The notes beneath the pieces were generated by a model, which made no database searches, was not told where the DNA came from, and saw only the letters and a program-made list of their open reading frames with translations. The position numbers and the translations under genes are program-made. Below, piece by piece: positions 9,277 to 16,321 of a stretch of DNA of 64,000 nt. The DNA is from JAHEEL01 sp963715255 (GTDB taxonomy: Bacteria; Actinomycetota; Acidimicrobiia; Spongiisociales; UBA5794): contig CAVQRN010000003.1 of the NCBI GenBank assembly GCA_963715255.1, positions 62,001 to 126,000 on the forward strand, in the 5' to 3' direction. Numbering within the stretch: position 1 is the stretch's first letter; every line of letters starts with the position of its first letter.

Positions 9277-9735
9277 ATGTTCGTGCAGTACTACGGCGAG
9301 GTGTCACGCTCCTATGGCGAGGTCGTTGCACGCTGCCCGGCGGTGTTGACCCAACTCGAGGGCTGGGCACAGTCGTCGTATCGGGACGGTGAAGCGATCC
9401 GCGCAAAGGTCGGTCCCCGCGGCGAGGCATCGCTCGTCGCCAAGACCGTGCACCTTCAGATTGGCGAGGTCGTCGTATCGTCGGACGCTCGCCGCATCGC
9501 GTTGACCTGGGAAGCAACGGGGACACCCGGTCTCTTCCCCAAGATGGACGCCGAACTTGTGATCGCACGCGTCGGCGACGAACTCACCCAAGTGAAGATC
9601 CAGGGCCATTACGACCCGCCGCTCGGAGGACTGGGTCGACTCATCGACAAGGCATTCCTGCACCGAGTAGCGGAGGCGTCGACAAAGGAACTCGTAGATC
9701 GCGTCGTGGAAGAACTCGCCGCCAACGGTCCCTAA
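9277..9735 (+). CDS. SRPBCC (START-like) small protein
   Basis: 152 residues with no signal or membrane segment. The alternation of beta-strands followed by the C-terminal helix, and the stretch IQGHYDPPLGGLGRLIDKAFLHRVAE, look like SRPBCC/polyketide-cyclase-like ligand-binding proteins, in which RG.YDPP..LG..lDr is common. Ligand unknown. ATG 9277 has GATGAG upstream and no clear ribosome-binding site. The 153-nt gap before it shows no obvious signal. Recognition is by fold-like pattern rather than by catalytic residues, so the assignment is moderate. Confidence 0.65.
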   Translation: MFVQYYGEVSRSYGEVVARCPAVLTQLEGWAQSSYRDGEAIRAKVGPRGEASLVAKTVHLQIGEVVVSSDARRIALTWEATGTPGLFPKMDAELVIARVGDELTQVKIQGHYDPPLGGLGRLIDKAFLHRVAEASTKELVDRVVEELAANGP

Positions 9736-9736
9736 C

Positions 9737-9797
9737 CCGTATCACTACTCGGCATCCGGCTACTCGGCTACTCGGCTACTCAATCACTCAATCACTC
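9737..9797 (-). repeat. Octamer tandem repeat array (GAGTAGCC/GAGTGATT units)
   Basis: Read on the minus strand, two GAGTGATT units are followed by three GAGTAGCC units and a degenerate copy. The array begins at the TGA stop of the Lrp gene and fills the gap to the convergent SRPBCC-like gene. It belongs to the same family as arrays at 21535 and 30038. Confidence 0.75.
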
Positions 9798-10264
9798 AGA
9801 TCCGGCAAGGTGCCCTTCTCCTTGTGCTCGAAAATGAGGGACGTCTCGATGTGATCAACCTCGCGCATCGTGGTGAATCCGCTGACCGCGAGATCACGGA
9901 GATGGTCGGCGTCGCGGACGACAACCCGGACGAGAAAGTCGTTCGGTCCGGTCACGTGTGACAGGCTGATGACTTCGGGAAGAGCTCTCGCGTGGAGTCC
10001 GAAGGCCTCGACTTCCTCCGCCGCGTGACGCCGCAGTCGAACCGCAATCATCGCCTGGAGCCCGATTCCCAGGACCCGGGGGTCGACAGCGGCGTGAAAG
10101 CCCGAGAACACGCCGACGGCCTCAAGTCGGCGCATACGTTCCGAGCACGTGGAGGGAGCGATGCCTGCGCCGGCTGCCAACTCCTTGTTGGAGAGCCGCG
10201 CATTGTCCTGCAAGAGGGCGATGATTGCGCGATCTGTGCGGTCGAGATGCGGCAGTTCGGCCAT
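9788..10264 (-). CDS. Lrp/AsnC-family transcriptional regulator
   Basis: 158 residues from ATG 10264 (MAELPHLDRTDRAI), preceded by GGAGAGGA; the longer form to 10294 adds unconserved residues. The N-terminal winged helix-turn-helix has LDRTDRAIIALLQDNARLSN and ELAAGAGIAPSTCSERMRRL. The C-terminal RAM/AsnC ligand domain has VISLSHVTGPNDFLVRVVV, where GxxDf is the amino-acid binding loop. It faces away from the two PLP-lyase genes, so control of amino-acid breakdown by the amino acid itself (methionine/homocysteine or tyrosine) is the natural inference. Its stop codon lies inside an octamer repeat array. Confidence 0.9.
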   Translation of the reverse strand: MAELPHLDRTDRAIIALLQDNARLSNKELAAGAGIAPSTCSERMRRLEAVGVFSGFHAAVDPRVLGIGLQAMIAVRLRRHAAEEVEAFGLHARALPEVISLSHVTGPNDFLVRVVVRDADHLRDLAVSGFTTMREVDHIETSLIFEHKEKGTLPDLSD

Positions 10265-10339
10265 TTTGCGAATCCTCTCCGGATCGGGTAGCAATTTCTA
10301 GCACGATACCCCACAATGTCGTCATCGGCAGGTTGTCTG

Positions 10340-10357
10340 TACGGGGAACAACCCGTA
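10340..10357. promoter_or_regulatory. Inverted repeat, candidate Lrp operator
   Basis: TACGGG-GAACAA-CCCGTA is a perfect 6-bp inverted repeat with a 6-nt centre in the divergent gap between the Lrp gene and the lyase operon, 30 nt before GTG 10387. Position and symmetry suit a regulator site; the link to Lrp is inference. Confidence 0.4.
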
Positions 10358-10386
10358 TCGGCGTACGGCGCACGGAAGGAAACGCA

Positions 10387-11661
10387 GTGCGAGACGAGTA
10401 CGACGACACCATCGCAGGGAAGAAGCTCTCACCCGAGAGCCTCGCGATGAGTTACGGCTACCGGCCGGAATGGTCGGAGGGCGCGATAAAGAGCCCCATC
10501 TTCCAGACGTCGACCTTCGTCTTCAAGACCGCCGCCGAGGGCAAACGCTTCTTCGAACTTGCCGAAGGATCATGCGAAGCCGACGACGGGGAGAAGCCGG
10601 GACTCATCTACAGCCGGCTCAACAACCCGGATCTGGAAATCGTCGAGCATCGCCTCACGCTCTGGGATGGTGCCGAGTGCGGTCTTGTCTTCGCCTCGGG
10701 GATGGCTGCCATCACCACCGCCATGCTTGCCTATCTCCGCCCCGGCGACGTGCTGCTGCACACCGCCCCGGTCTACGGCGGGACCGACCACTTCATCCAC
10801 GCCGTTCTGCCCGAATTCGGTATCCATACGGTCAAGTGGGAACCGGACATGTCCGACGGGGACGTCGACGTGGCCCTCGGGGCGGTGCTCGAGGGGAGGC
10901 GTCTCGGTGCCGTGTTCATGGAGACCCCCGCCAATCCAACGAACGATCTCTTTGGCATCGCGATGGCCCGTCGGATCGCCGATCGCCACAGCAGCGGTGA
11001 ACGCCGAGTTCCGGTCGCCGTCGACAACACGTTCCTCGGGCCGCTCTGGCAGCACCCGTTGAAACACGGAGCCGACCTTGTCATCTACTCGGCTACGAAG
11101 TACATCGGCGGTCACTCTGATCTCATCGCCGGCGCGGTCCTCGGCAGCGAGGACATGTTGAGGCCCGTCGCCGGGATGCGCAACGTGCTCGGGAGCATGG
11201 CGACTCCGCTGACCGCATGGTTGATGATGCGAAGCCTCGAGACCCTTGACCTGCGGATGCGCAGAGAGACGGAAAGTGCACGGAAGATCGCTGCGTTCCT
11301 CGTCTCCCACCCCAAGGTGGTGGACGTCGGCTACCTCGGACTCCTCGAAGAGGGCGACCCCGGGTACGAGATCTACAAAGAGCAGGCCGAGGGACCCGGC
11401 GCGATGATCACGTTCTGGATCGACGGGGACGAGGAAGAGGCGTTCCGGTTCCTCGATTCCCTCAGCCTGATCCACCTCGCCGTCAGCCTCGGCAGCACGG
11501 AGACGCTCGTTGAGCATCCCGCGACGATGACCCATTCGGGTCTCGATCCCGATGAGAAGAAGAAACTTCGGGTCAACGGCGCGCTCGTTCGCTTGTCGAT
11601 CGGCGTCGAGAATCCTGACGACCTCATCCACGACATCTCGACCGCGCTCGACGCGGTCTGA
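10387..11661 (+). CDS. Cys/Met metabolism PLP enzyme (cystathionine gamma-synthase / methionine gamma-lyase family)
   Basis: 424 residues. The fold-type I Cys_Met_Meta_PP domain covers the whole protein: AIKSPIFQTSTFVFK, YSRLNNPDLEIVEHRL, FASGMAAITTAML, ETPANPT, VAVDNTFLGPLWQHPL and the PLP lysine in YSATKYIGGHSD (K238). The C-terminal RLSIGVENPDDLI is diagnostic. At the position where methionine gamma-lyases carry a Cys (YGCT) this protein has YGGT, so strict methionine gamma-lyase activity is uncertain; cystathionine gamma-synthase/lyase-like or general gamma-elimination is possible. GTG 10387 follows GGAAGGA. It lies 16 nt upstream of the tyrosine phenol-lyase gene in one operon. Confidence 0.88.
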   Translation: MRDEYDDTIAGKKLSPESLAMSYGYRPEWSEGAIKSPIFQTSTFVFKTAAEGKRFFELAEGSCEADDGEKPGLIYSRLNNPDLEIVEHRLTLWDGAECGLVFASGMAAITTAMLAYLRPGDVLLHTAPVYGGTDHFIHAVLPEFGIHTVKWEPDMSDGDVDVALGAVLEGRRLGAVFMETPANPTNDLFGIAMARRIADRHSSGERRVPVAVDNTFLGPLWQHPLKHGADLVIYSATKYIGGHSDLIAGAVLGSEDMLRPVAGMRNVLGSMATPLTAWLMMRSLETLDLRMRRETESARKIAAFLVSHPKVVDVGYLGLLEEGDPGYEIYKEQAEGPGAMITFWIDGDEEEAFRFLDSLSLIHLAVSLGSTETLVEHPATMTHSGLDPDEKKKLRVNGALVRLSIGVENPDDLIHDISTALDAV

Positions 11662-11677
11662 CGGAAGGACGATCACC

Positions 11678-13054
11678 ATGCCGCGAAGCTGGGCGGAGCC
11701 CTGGAAGATCAAGATGGTCGAACCCATCGCTATGACGACCCGAGTGGAGCGCGAGCGCGCGATCCAGGACGCCGGGTTCAACACGTTCCTCCTCAAGGCA
11801 GACGACGTGTACATCGATCTCCTCACCGACTCGGGAACGTCGGCGATGTCGGATCGTCAGTGGTCGGCAATGATGCTCGGCGACGAGTCGTACGCCGGAG
11901 CGACGAGCTTCTACCAACTCGTCAACGCTGTTCACGACGTCTATGGCTACGAGGAGCTGATTCCGACCCACCAGGGTCGTGGTGCCGAGCACCTGTTGAG
12001 CCAGATCCTGATCACGCCGGGCGACGTGATCCCTGGCAACATGTACTTCACGACGACGCGGTTCCATCAAGAGTACGCGGGTGGCATCTTCGTGGACGTG
12101 ATCGTCGACGAGGCGCATGATCCGTCCAGTGAGTTCCCGTTCAAGGGGAACATCGACATGGACAAACTCCGTGCCGTGGTCGACGAACACGGCAGCGATC
12201 GGATTCCCTACGTGTCGTTCGAGACGAATGTGAACATGGCCGGCGGTCAGCCCGCCTCGATGGCGAACATCCGCGAGGTCTATGAATACTGCCGATCCAA
12301 CGACATCTATGTGATGCTCGACGCCACGCGTGCGCTCGAAAACGCCTACTTCATCCAGCAGCGTGAAGAGGGTTACGCGGATCATTCGATTGCTGAGATC
12401 GTGCGTGAGATCGCTTCATACTCGGACGGCGCGACCGTGTCGTCCAAGAAGGACAATCTTGTCAACATCGGCGGATTCCTCGCTCTCCGCGATCCGGAAC
12501 TCGCTCGCCGGGCGCGAGCGTTGCTAGTCGCGTTCGAAGGACTGCACACATACGGCGGCATGTCCGGGCGCGATATGGAAGCCCTCGCTGAGGGCATTCG
12601 CGAGATGGTTGCGACCGATGACCACGTCCGAGCACGGGTTGGGCAGGTCGTCTATCTGGGCGAGAAGCTCATCGAAGCGGGGATTCCTCTGATCCGTCCG
12701 ATCGGCGGTCACGGTGTCTTCCTCAATGCGACCGAGATTGTCGATCACCTTCCGCAGGACGACTTTCCCGCTCAGGCGCTCACCGCTGCGATCTATCGAG
12801 ACTCCGGCGTGCGAGGCATGGAACGGGGCAACGTCTCTGCCGGTCGCGACCCGGAAACGGGTGAGAACCGCCACCCGAAGCTCGAATTGGTCCGGCTCAC
12901 GATTCCGCGGCGGGTCTACACCCAGTCGCACATGGACGTCACTGCGGAGTCGGTCATCGAGGTGTATCAGCATCGTCACGACATTCGTGGCCTCCGATTC
13001 ACCTACGAACCTGACTCACTCAGGTTCTTCCAAGCAAGGTTCGAAGAGATCTGA
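11678..13054 (+). CDS. tpl: Tyrosine phenol-lyase (beta-eliminating lyase)
   Basis: 458 residues, against about 456 for known tyrosine phenol-lyases, which split L-tyrosine into phenol, pyruvate and ammonia with PLP and K+. Motifs: GFNTFLL, YIDLLTDSGTSAMSD, THQGRGAE, GNMYFTTTRFHQ, the PLP lysine in SSKKDNLVNIGGF (K257/K258), and RLTIPRRVYTQSHMD. Tyrosine phenol-lyase is favoured over the sister enzyme tryptophanase because of VRGMERG, where the Arg (R383) matches the phenol-lyase Arg381 while tryptophanase has Ile (VEIG), and because of the C-terminal LRFFQARF, where phenol-lyases have two Phe. ATG 11678 follows GGAAGGA. Co-transcribed with the preceding gamma-lyase family gene. Confidence 0.85.
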   Translation: MPRSWAEPWKIKMVEPIAMTTRVERERAIQDAGFNTFLLKADDVYIDLLTDSGTSAMSDRQWSAMMLGDESYAGATSFYQLVNAVHDVYGYEELIPTHQGRGAEHLLSQILITPGDVIPGNMYFTTTRFHQEYAGGIFVDVIVDEAHDPSSEFPFKGNIDMDKLRAVVDEHGSDRIPYVSFETNVNMAGGQPASMANIREVYEYCRSNDIYVMLDATRALENAYFIQQREEGYADHSIAEIVREIASYSDGATVSSKKDNLVNIGGFLALRDPELARRARALLVAFEGLHTYGGMSGRDMEALAEGIREMVATDDHVRARVGQVVYLGEKLIEAGIPLIRPIGGHGVFLNATEIVDHLPQDDFPAQALTAAIYRDSGVRGMERGNVSAGRDPETGENRHPKLELVRLTIPRRVYTQSHMDVTAESVIEVYQHRHDIRGLRFTYEPDSLRFFQARFEEI

Positions 13055-13057
13055 GCA

Positions 13058-13082
13058 GGTGCCGGCCTCCGAGGCCGGCACC
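13058..13082 (+). terminator. GC-rich hairpin after tpl
   Basis: Perfect 10-bp stem GGTGCCGGCC / GGCCGGCACC around TCCGA, starting four bases after the tpl stop. No U-run follows, so it may be a processing or pausing hairpin or a terminator of the U-less kind. Confidence 0.5.
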
Positions 13083-13190
13083 GTGCGTGGTTCATGTTCG
13101 CTCTTCATCCACGACGGAGGGTGTCGACGGTGCGCCGGTCCCCTCGCCAGACATGGCCCGGGAGCGCATCCGATCATCGCACGCAGAGCG

Positions 13191-14147
13191 TCAAGCGTGG
13201 ACGGTGTCGACGATGTGGCGCTCGAGCATCGACCACGTCGAGGGGTGGGCAAGTTCGTCACGCATCGAGCGCAGCGTGGCGAGAAATGAGGGGATCGCGG
13301 CTTCAACCGACATCGGATTGCCGCGGGTGGTTTCGAGGACCCGTTGATCGGGCCGGAGAACAAGCACCTCGGTGTCGGGCCATTCCGACGTGAGGAGATC
13401 GACTTCGGCGGCGAGCGCGGTGCGACCGGCACGATCGAAGATCTCCTCATAGAACCGACCACTGCGGCGCGTTCCCGTCGCGGCCATCGGCGCCACGATG
13501 ATGACGAGGTCCAGCGGCGTCGGATTCGCGAGAAGCAGGTCGACGCTGGTACCGGAGCTCACGCCGCCGTCGACGTACGTGCGGCCGTCGATGGTGACCG
13601 GTTCGAACACGAACGGCAGCGCGCTCGATGCTGCGACCGCATGTTTGAGCGGGACAATCGGGGCCGCCTCGGTGCCGAACGGCACCCGGCTGCGGGTTTC
13701 CAGATCGTGGGCGACGATGACCGTCGGACGATCGGGCCATCCGTCGGCGAGATCTCCAAGACTGTTCTCGACCCATCCCACCATGGCGTCGGTCGAGTAG
13801 ATCCCCGGACTACCGAGCACAACGCCGAGACCAGGGCGGGTGAAACTTGGAAGAATGCCGGTACGGACCCAGCGGACCAGGCCTCGGGGTCGGATGCGCC
13901 GGTAGACGTTGTTGGAGAGCCAATCGATGACATCTTCGTCCCGGCGGGAGTTGCCGACCATCGTGTCGAGATTCAGGGCACCACCGCGCACCATCGCTGC
14001 GATGAATGCGCCGGACGAGGTGCCGATGACGACCTCGGCATCCGCCGGATCCCAGCCGGTCGCCATCTGCAAAGCGAAGAGGGTCCCGAAGTGATACGAC
14101 GCGCCTGTGATTCCACCACCACCGAGTACCAGTCCTACCGAACTCAT
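13191..14147 (-). CDS. Patatin-like phospholipase (RssA-like)
   Basis: 318 residues. The patatin fold is clear: the oxyanion GGGGITGASYHFG at residues about 8-20, the nucleophile elbow GTSSG and the catalytic Asp in YVDGGVSSGTS. Such enzymes hydrolyse acyl esters of phospholipids or related lipids. The chosen ATG 14147 gives MSSVGLVLGGGG, the family's usual N-terminus; the in-frame extension to 14228 would overlap the mshD promoter and looks unconserved. A TATCCT box ends 6 nt before this ATG. Divergent from mshD with 53 bp between. Confidence 0.9.
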   Translation of the reverse strand: MSSVGLVLGGGGITGASYHFGTLFALQMATGWDPADAEVVIGTSSGAFIAAMVRGGALNLDTMVGNSRRDEDVIDWLSNNVYRRIRPRGLVRWVRTGILPSFTRPGLGVVLGSPGIYSTDAMVGWVENSLGDLADGWPDRPTVIVAHDLETRSRVPFGTEAAPIVPLKHAVAASSALPFVFEPVTIDGRTYVDGGVSSGTSVDLLLANPTPLDLVIIVAPMAATGTRRSGRFYEEIFDRAGRTALAAEVDLLTSEWPDTEVLVLRPDQRVLETTRGNPMSVEAAIPSFLATLRSMRDELAHPSTWSMLERHIVDTVHA

Positions 14148-14153
14148 GTGGGG

Positions 14154-14159
14154 AGGATA
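14154..14159 (-). promoter_or_regulatory. Putative -10 box (TATCCT), leaderless patatin gene
   Basis: On the minus strand TATCCT is followed by exactly six bases (CCCCAC) and ATG 14147, with no Shine-Dalgarno sequence. Confidence 0.45.
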
Positions 14160-14188
14160 CGGCGTGCGCCGGCCACTTCCATCGACCG

Positions 14189-14194
14189 TAAGCT
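14189..14194 (+). promoter_or_regulatory. Putative -10 box (TAAGCT), leaderless mshD
   Basis: TAAGCT is followed by six bases (GGCGGC) and ATG 14201. It sits back-to-back with the divergent patatin -10 box 30 bp away. Confidence 0.45.
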
Positions 14195-14200
14195 GGCGGC

Positions 14201-15049
14201 ATGCGTCCGGTGCCATACGACGAGCCAACAGTCACTCGCTTGCTGAAGGCCATCACCCAAGCCGATGGGCATCCGCCGTTCTCTGAACACAAGCTCGAAT
14301 CCTCTCGTGACACGCAGTCAAGCGTCGGGACATGGTCGGACGGGACGGGTATGTGCGTCGTTGGTATCGCTGCATTCCACGAAGCCGGCGGTCACTGGGC
14401 GGTCGAGATCGCAGTTGCGCCTGAACAGCGTGGACCCCGTATGGAGGAGGTCGCGATCCGCGTGGCAACCGATCTTGTGCCCGGCTCCGTGCCGCACACC
14501 GTCTGGGCGTTCCGTGCCGGTCAGATCGAGGCGGCAAAGAGCCTCGGCTACCGCGAGATCAGGGTGGTGCTCAGGATGAGCGGACTCATACCGGAAGACA
14601 TCGGTGGTGCTCCACCGCGGGTCACCATCGGTGCGATGGAACCGGATGACGTCGGCGGAATCGTGACCGTCAACAATCGAGCATTCCTGGGACATCGGGA
14701 ACAGGGTGCGAAGACCGAGGAGGACTTCACCTCACTCGTCGAGCGTACATGGTTCGATTCAGATGGTGTCCTGGTGGCCAAGATGGGGGAGCGAGTCGTC
14801 GGAATCTGTGTCACGAAGTACGAGGGGGATGCGACCGGCGAGATCTTCCTGATCGCCGTGGATCCAAAGAATCAGCAATCCGGCATCGGTCGAGCACTGA
14901 CCGGAGCGGGCTTCGAAGTGCTCCGAAGGCACGGCGCTCAGAAGGTGAGCCTGTGGGTCGACGCATCCAACGAGGCGGCGGTTCGGTTCTACGCATCACT
15001 CGGTCTGTCTGAGGACTTCAGAACGCGAGAACTCGCTCTGCCCTCATAG
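14201..15049 (+). CDS. mshD: Mycothiol synthase (tandem GNAT acetyltransferase)
   Basis: 282 residues made of two GNAT domains. MshD catalyses the last step of mycothiol synthesis, acetylating the cysteinyl nitrogen of Cys-GlcN-Ins. The N-terminal GNAT (about 1-130) is degenerate: EIAVAPEQRGPRMEE stands at the acetyl-CoA loop. The C-terminal GNAT is canonical: FLIAVDPKNQQSGIGRALT as the CoA motif A, then VSLWVDASNEAAVRFYASLGL. Between them VNNRAFLGHREQG matches the MshD hallmark (N.RAF..H.EQG). It implies that the organism uses mycothiol as its main thiol. No other msh gene is in the window. Confidence 0.85.
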   Translation: MRPVPYDEPTVTRLLKAITQADGHPPFSEHKLESSRDTQSSVGTWSDGTGMCVVGIAAFHEAGGHWAVEIAVAPEQRGPRMEEVAIRVATDLVPGSVPHTVWAFRAGQIEAAKSLGYREIRVVLRMSGLIPEDIGGAPPRVTIGAMEPDDVGGIVTVNNRAFLGHREQGAKTEEDFTSLVERTWFDSDGVLVAKMGERVVGICVTKYEGDATGEIFLIAVDPKNQQSGIGRALTGAGFEVLRRHGAQKVSLWVDASNEAAVRFYASLGLSEDFRTRELALPS

Positions 15050-15067
15050 CGACGAACTGGGCAGCGG

Positions 15068-15280
15068 CTATCCGAACGGTTGCCCGCACGCCGGGCAGTT
15101 TGGGTCATCCTCGCGGGTCTGTGCAAGACACCACGGGCAGGGGAGATCGGCCCACGAGTCCTCGGTCCCGAGGAACGGCAGAATCTCCGTAACACGGTCC
15201 GACATCACCGGTCGGGACGATGTTCCAACGGCGACGAAAGCAACAGCAATGAACAAGGACGCGATCGCAATCTCCAACAT
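15068..15280 (-). CDS. Small membrane protein with zinc-ribbon motif
   Basis: 70 residues. ATG 15280 has a strong AGGAG seven bases upstream. One N-terminal hydrophobic helix (residues about 3-20) is followed by a soluble tail ending with CPWC ... CPAC, a four-cysteine zinc ribbon. Unknown function. It lies between convergent mshD and the phosphotransferase-fold gene transcribed in the same direction upstream (86 nt apart). Confidence 0.7.
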   Translation of the reverse strand: MLEIAIASLFIAVAFVAVGTSSRPVMSDRVTEILPFLGTEDSWADLPCPWCLAQTREDDPNCPACGQPFG

Positions 15281-15366
15281 CTGAATCTCCTGGCTCCGAC
15301 GACCAGTGGATCATATGACGAGAGCGCGAAATCTCCCGGTATTTGCAGCGAGAAAACTTCAGGCCA

Positions 15367-16224
15367 TCAGGACGCGGCGCCCTCGACAACTCGCAGAATC
15401 TCCTCGACGGTGTCCGCGTAGGAATCGGCGCCGGCAACCGACATGAGTTGCTCGGCCTCGTAGACGAGAAGCATGGCGGCGTGGTAGATGATCCAGCGTT
15501 TCATCTCGACCGGATCGAGCGTCTGTCCATACCCCTCTTGGAGGGCATCGGCAGCGGCGGAGCCGGCACGAATTCGGAGGAGCCAAGTGGCTTTGGACAG
15601 ATCCCACTCAGGTGGTGCCAGTGTCGCCCACTCCCAATCAACGAGGGTCACAGCTCCCGATTCGTCGAGGAGGAAGTGTTCCGGCGTGGGATCGGTATGG
15701 GCGGCACGCGGCTCCGATGCCTTCGGCGGTGGTACCGCCGCCATTGCAGCGTACAACTCGGAACCAATGCCGACCCGTCCCCGATATCGGGCCAGACGTC
15801 GCATCGTGGATGCGAAATCCACCTTGACCCATTCGCTATCGATGCCGCGGGCCAGATTCGACAGGGCCTTCGGTTCGAACTCGTGAAGCGAGCGTAGGAC
15901 CTCGCCGGCTCTCCTTGCGGCGTCGCGACCGCCGGGAAGGGATCCGAGACTCCACTGACCCGGATCCTTGAACAGCGCCCACGCCGGCTCCTCGGTTGCG
16001 CTTCCATCGATCCGGACGGGGACGATGTCGAGATCGCGAAGAGCCTCGATCGCATGCGACTCGCGGCGTTCACGAGCCGGAGTGCCGTACACCTTGAGCA
16101 GGACGCTCGTTCCATTCCGCCAGATCCGATAGTGATGGTTCTTGGCAAGTGACTTCGTCGGGCGCGTGAGATCCTGGAATCGATCCCCTGCGGCAATACG
16201 TTCCGCGAGTGCATACGCGTCCAT
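15367..16224 (-). CDS. Aminoglycoside phosphotransferase-fold (APH) kinase-like protein
   Basis: 285 residues from ATG 16224, which follows GGAGAGAGGG; an in-frame ATG at 16251 is less well placed. Kinase-like features: VLLKVYG (ATP-site Lys), the catalytic loop AHTDPTPEHFLLD in the position of HGDxxxxN, and the metal-binding VDWEWATLAPPEWDLSK in place of IDWE. The catalytic-loop Asn is replaced by His, as in some choline-kinase/APH relatives, so activity is likely but the substrate (sugar alcohol, amino-alcohol or antibiotic) is open. Divergent from thrS. Confidence 0.75.
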   Translation of the reverse strand: MDAYALAERIAAGDRFQDLTRPTKSLAKNHHYRIWRNGTSVLLKVYGTPARERRESHAIEALRDLDIVPVRIDGSATEEPAWALFKDPGQWSLGSLPGGRDAARRAGEVLRSLHEFEPKALSNLARGIDSEWVKVDFASTMRRLARYRGRVGIGSELYAAMAAVPPPKASEPRAAHTDPTPEHFLLDESGAVTLVDWEWATLAPPEWDLSKATWLLRIRAGSAAADALQEGYGQTLDPVEMKRWIIYHAAMLLVYEAEQLMSVAGADSYADTVEEILRVVEGAAS

Positions 16225-16321
16225 GATCCCTCTCTCCTGTTCCGGCACCATTCTCGCACGGGTCGCATCACATTGGGAAGGATGTAGCCTTGGCGGCCCC
16301 GATACTCAGCGAGTGTTCAGT

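Noticed and set aside
10570..11826. 418-codon minus-strand frame
   Set aside because: Antisense to the PLP enzyme gene, whose motifs are complete; composition is of the shadow type.
11678..13054. Tryptophanase (tnaA) assignment
   Set aside because: The Arg of MERG, SSKKDNLVNIGGF and the RFF near the C-terminus agree with tyrosine phenol-lyase; tryptophanase has VEIG and a different C-terminal segment. Side activity on Trp is not excluded.
16252..16321. T-box riboswitch upstream of thrS
   Set aside because: The gap is too short and has no T-box core or specifier hairpin.
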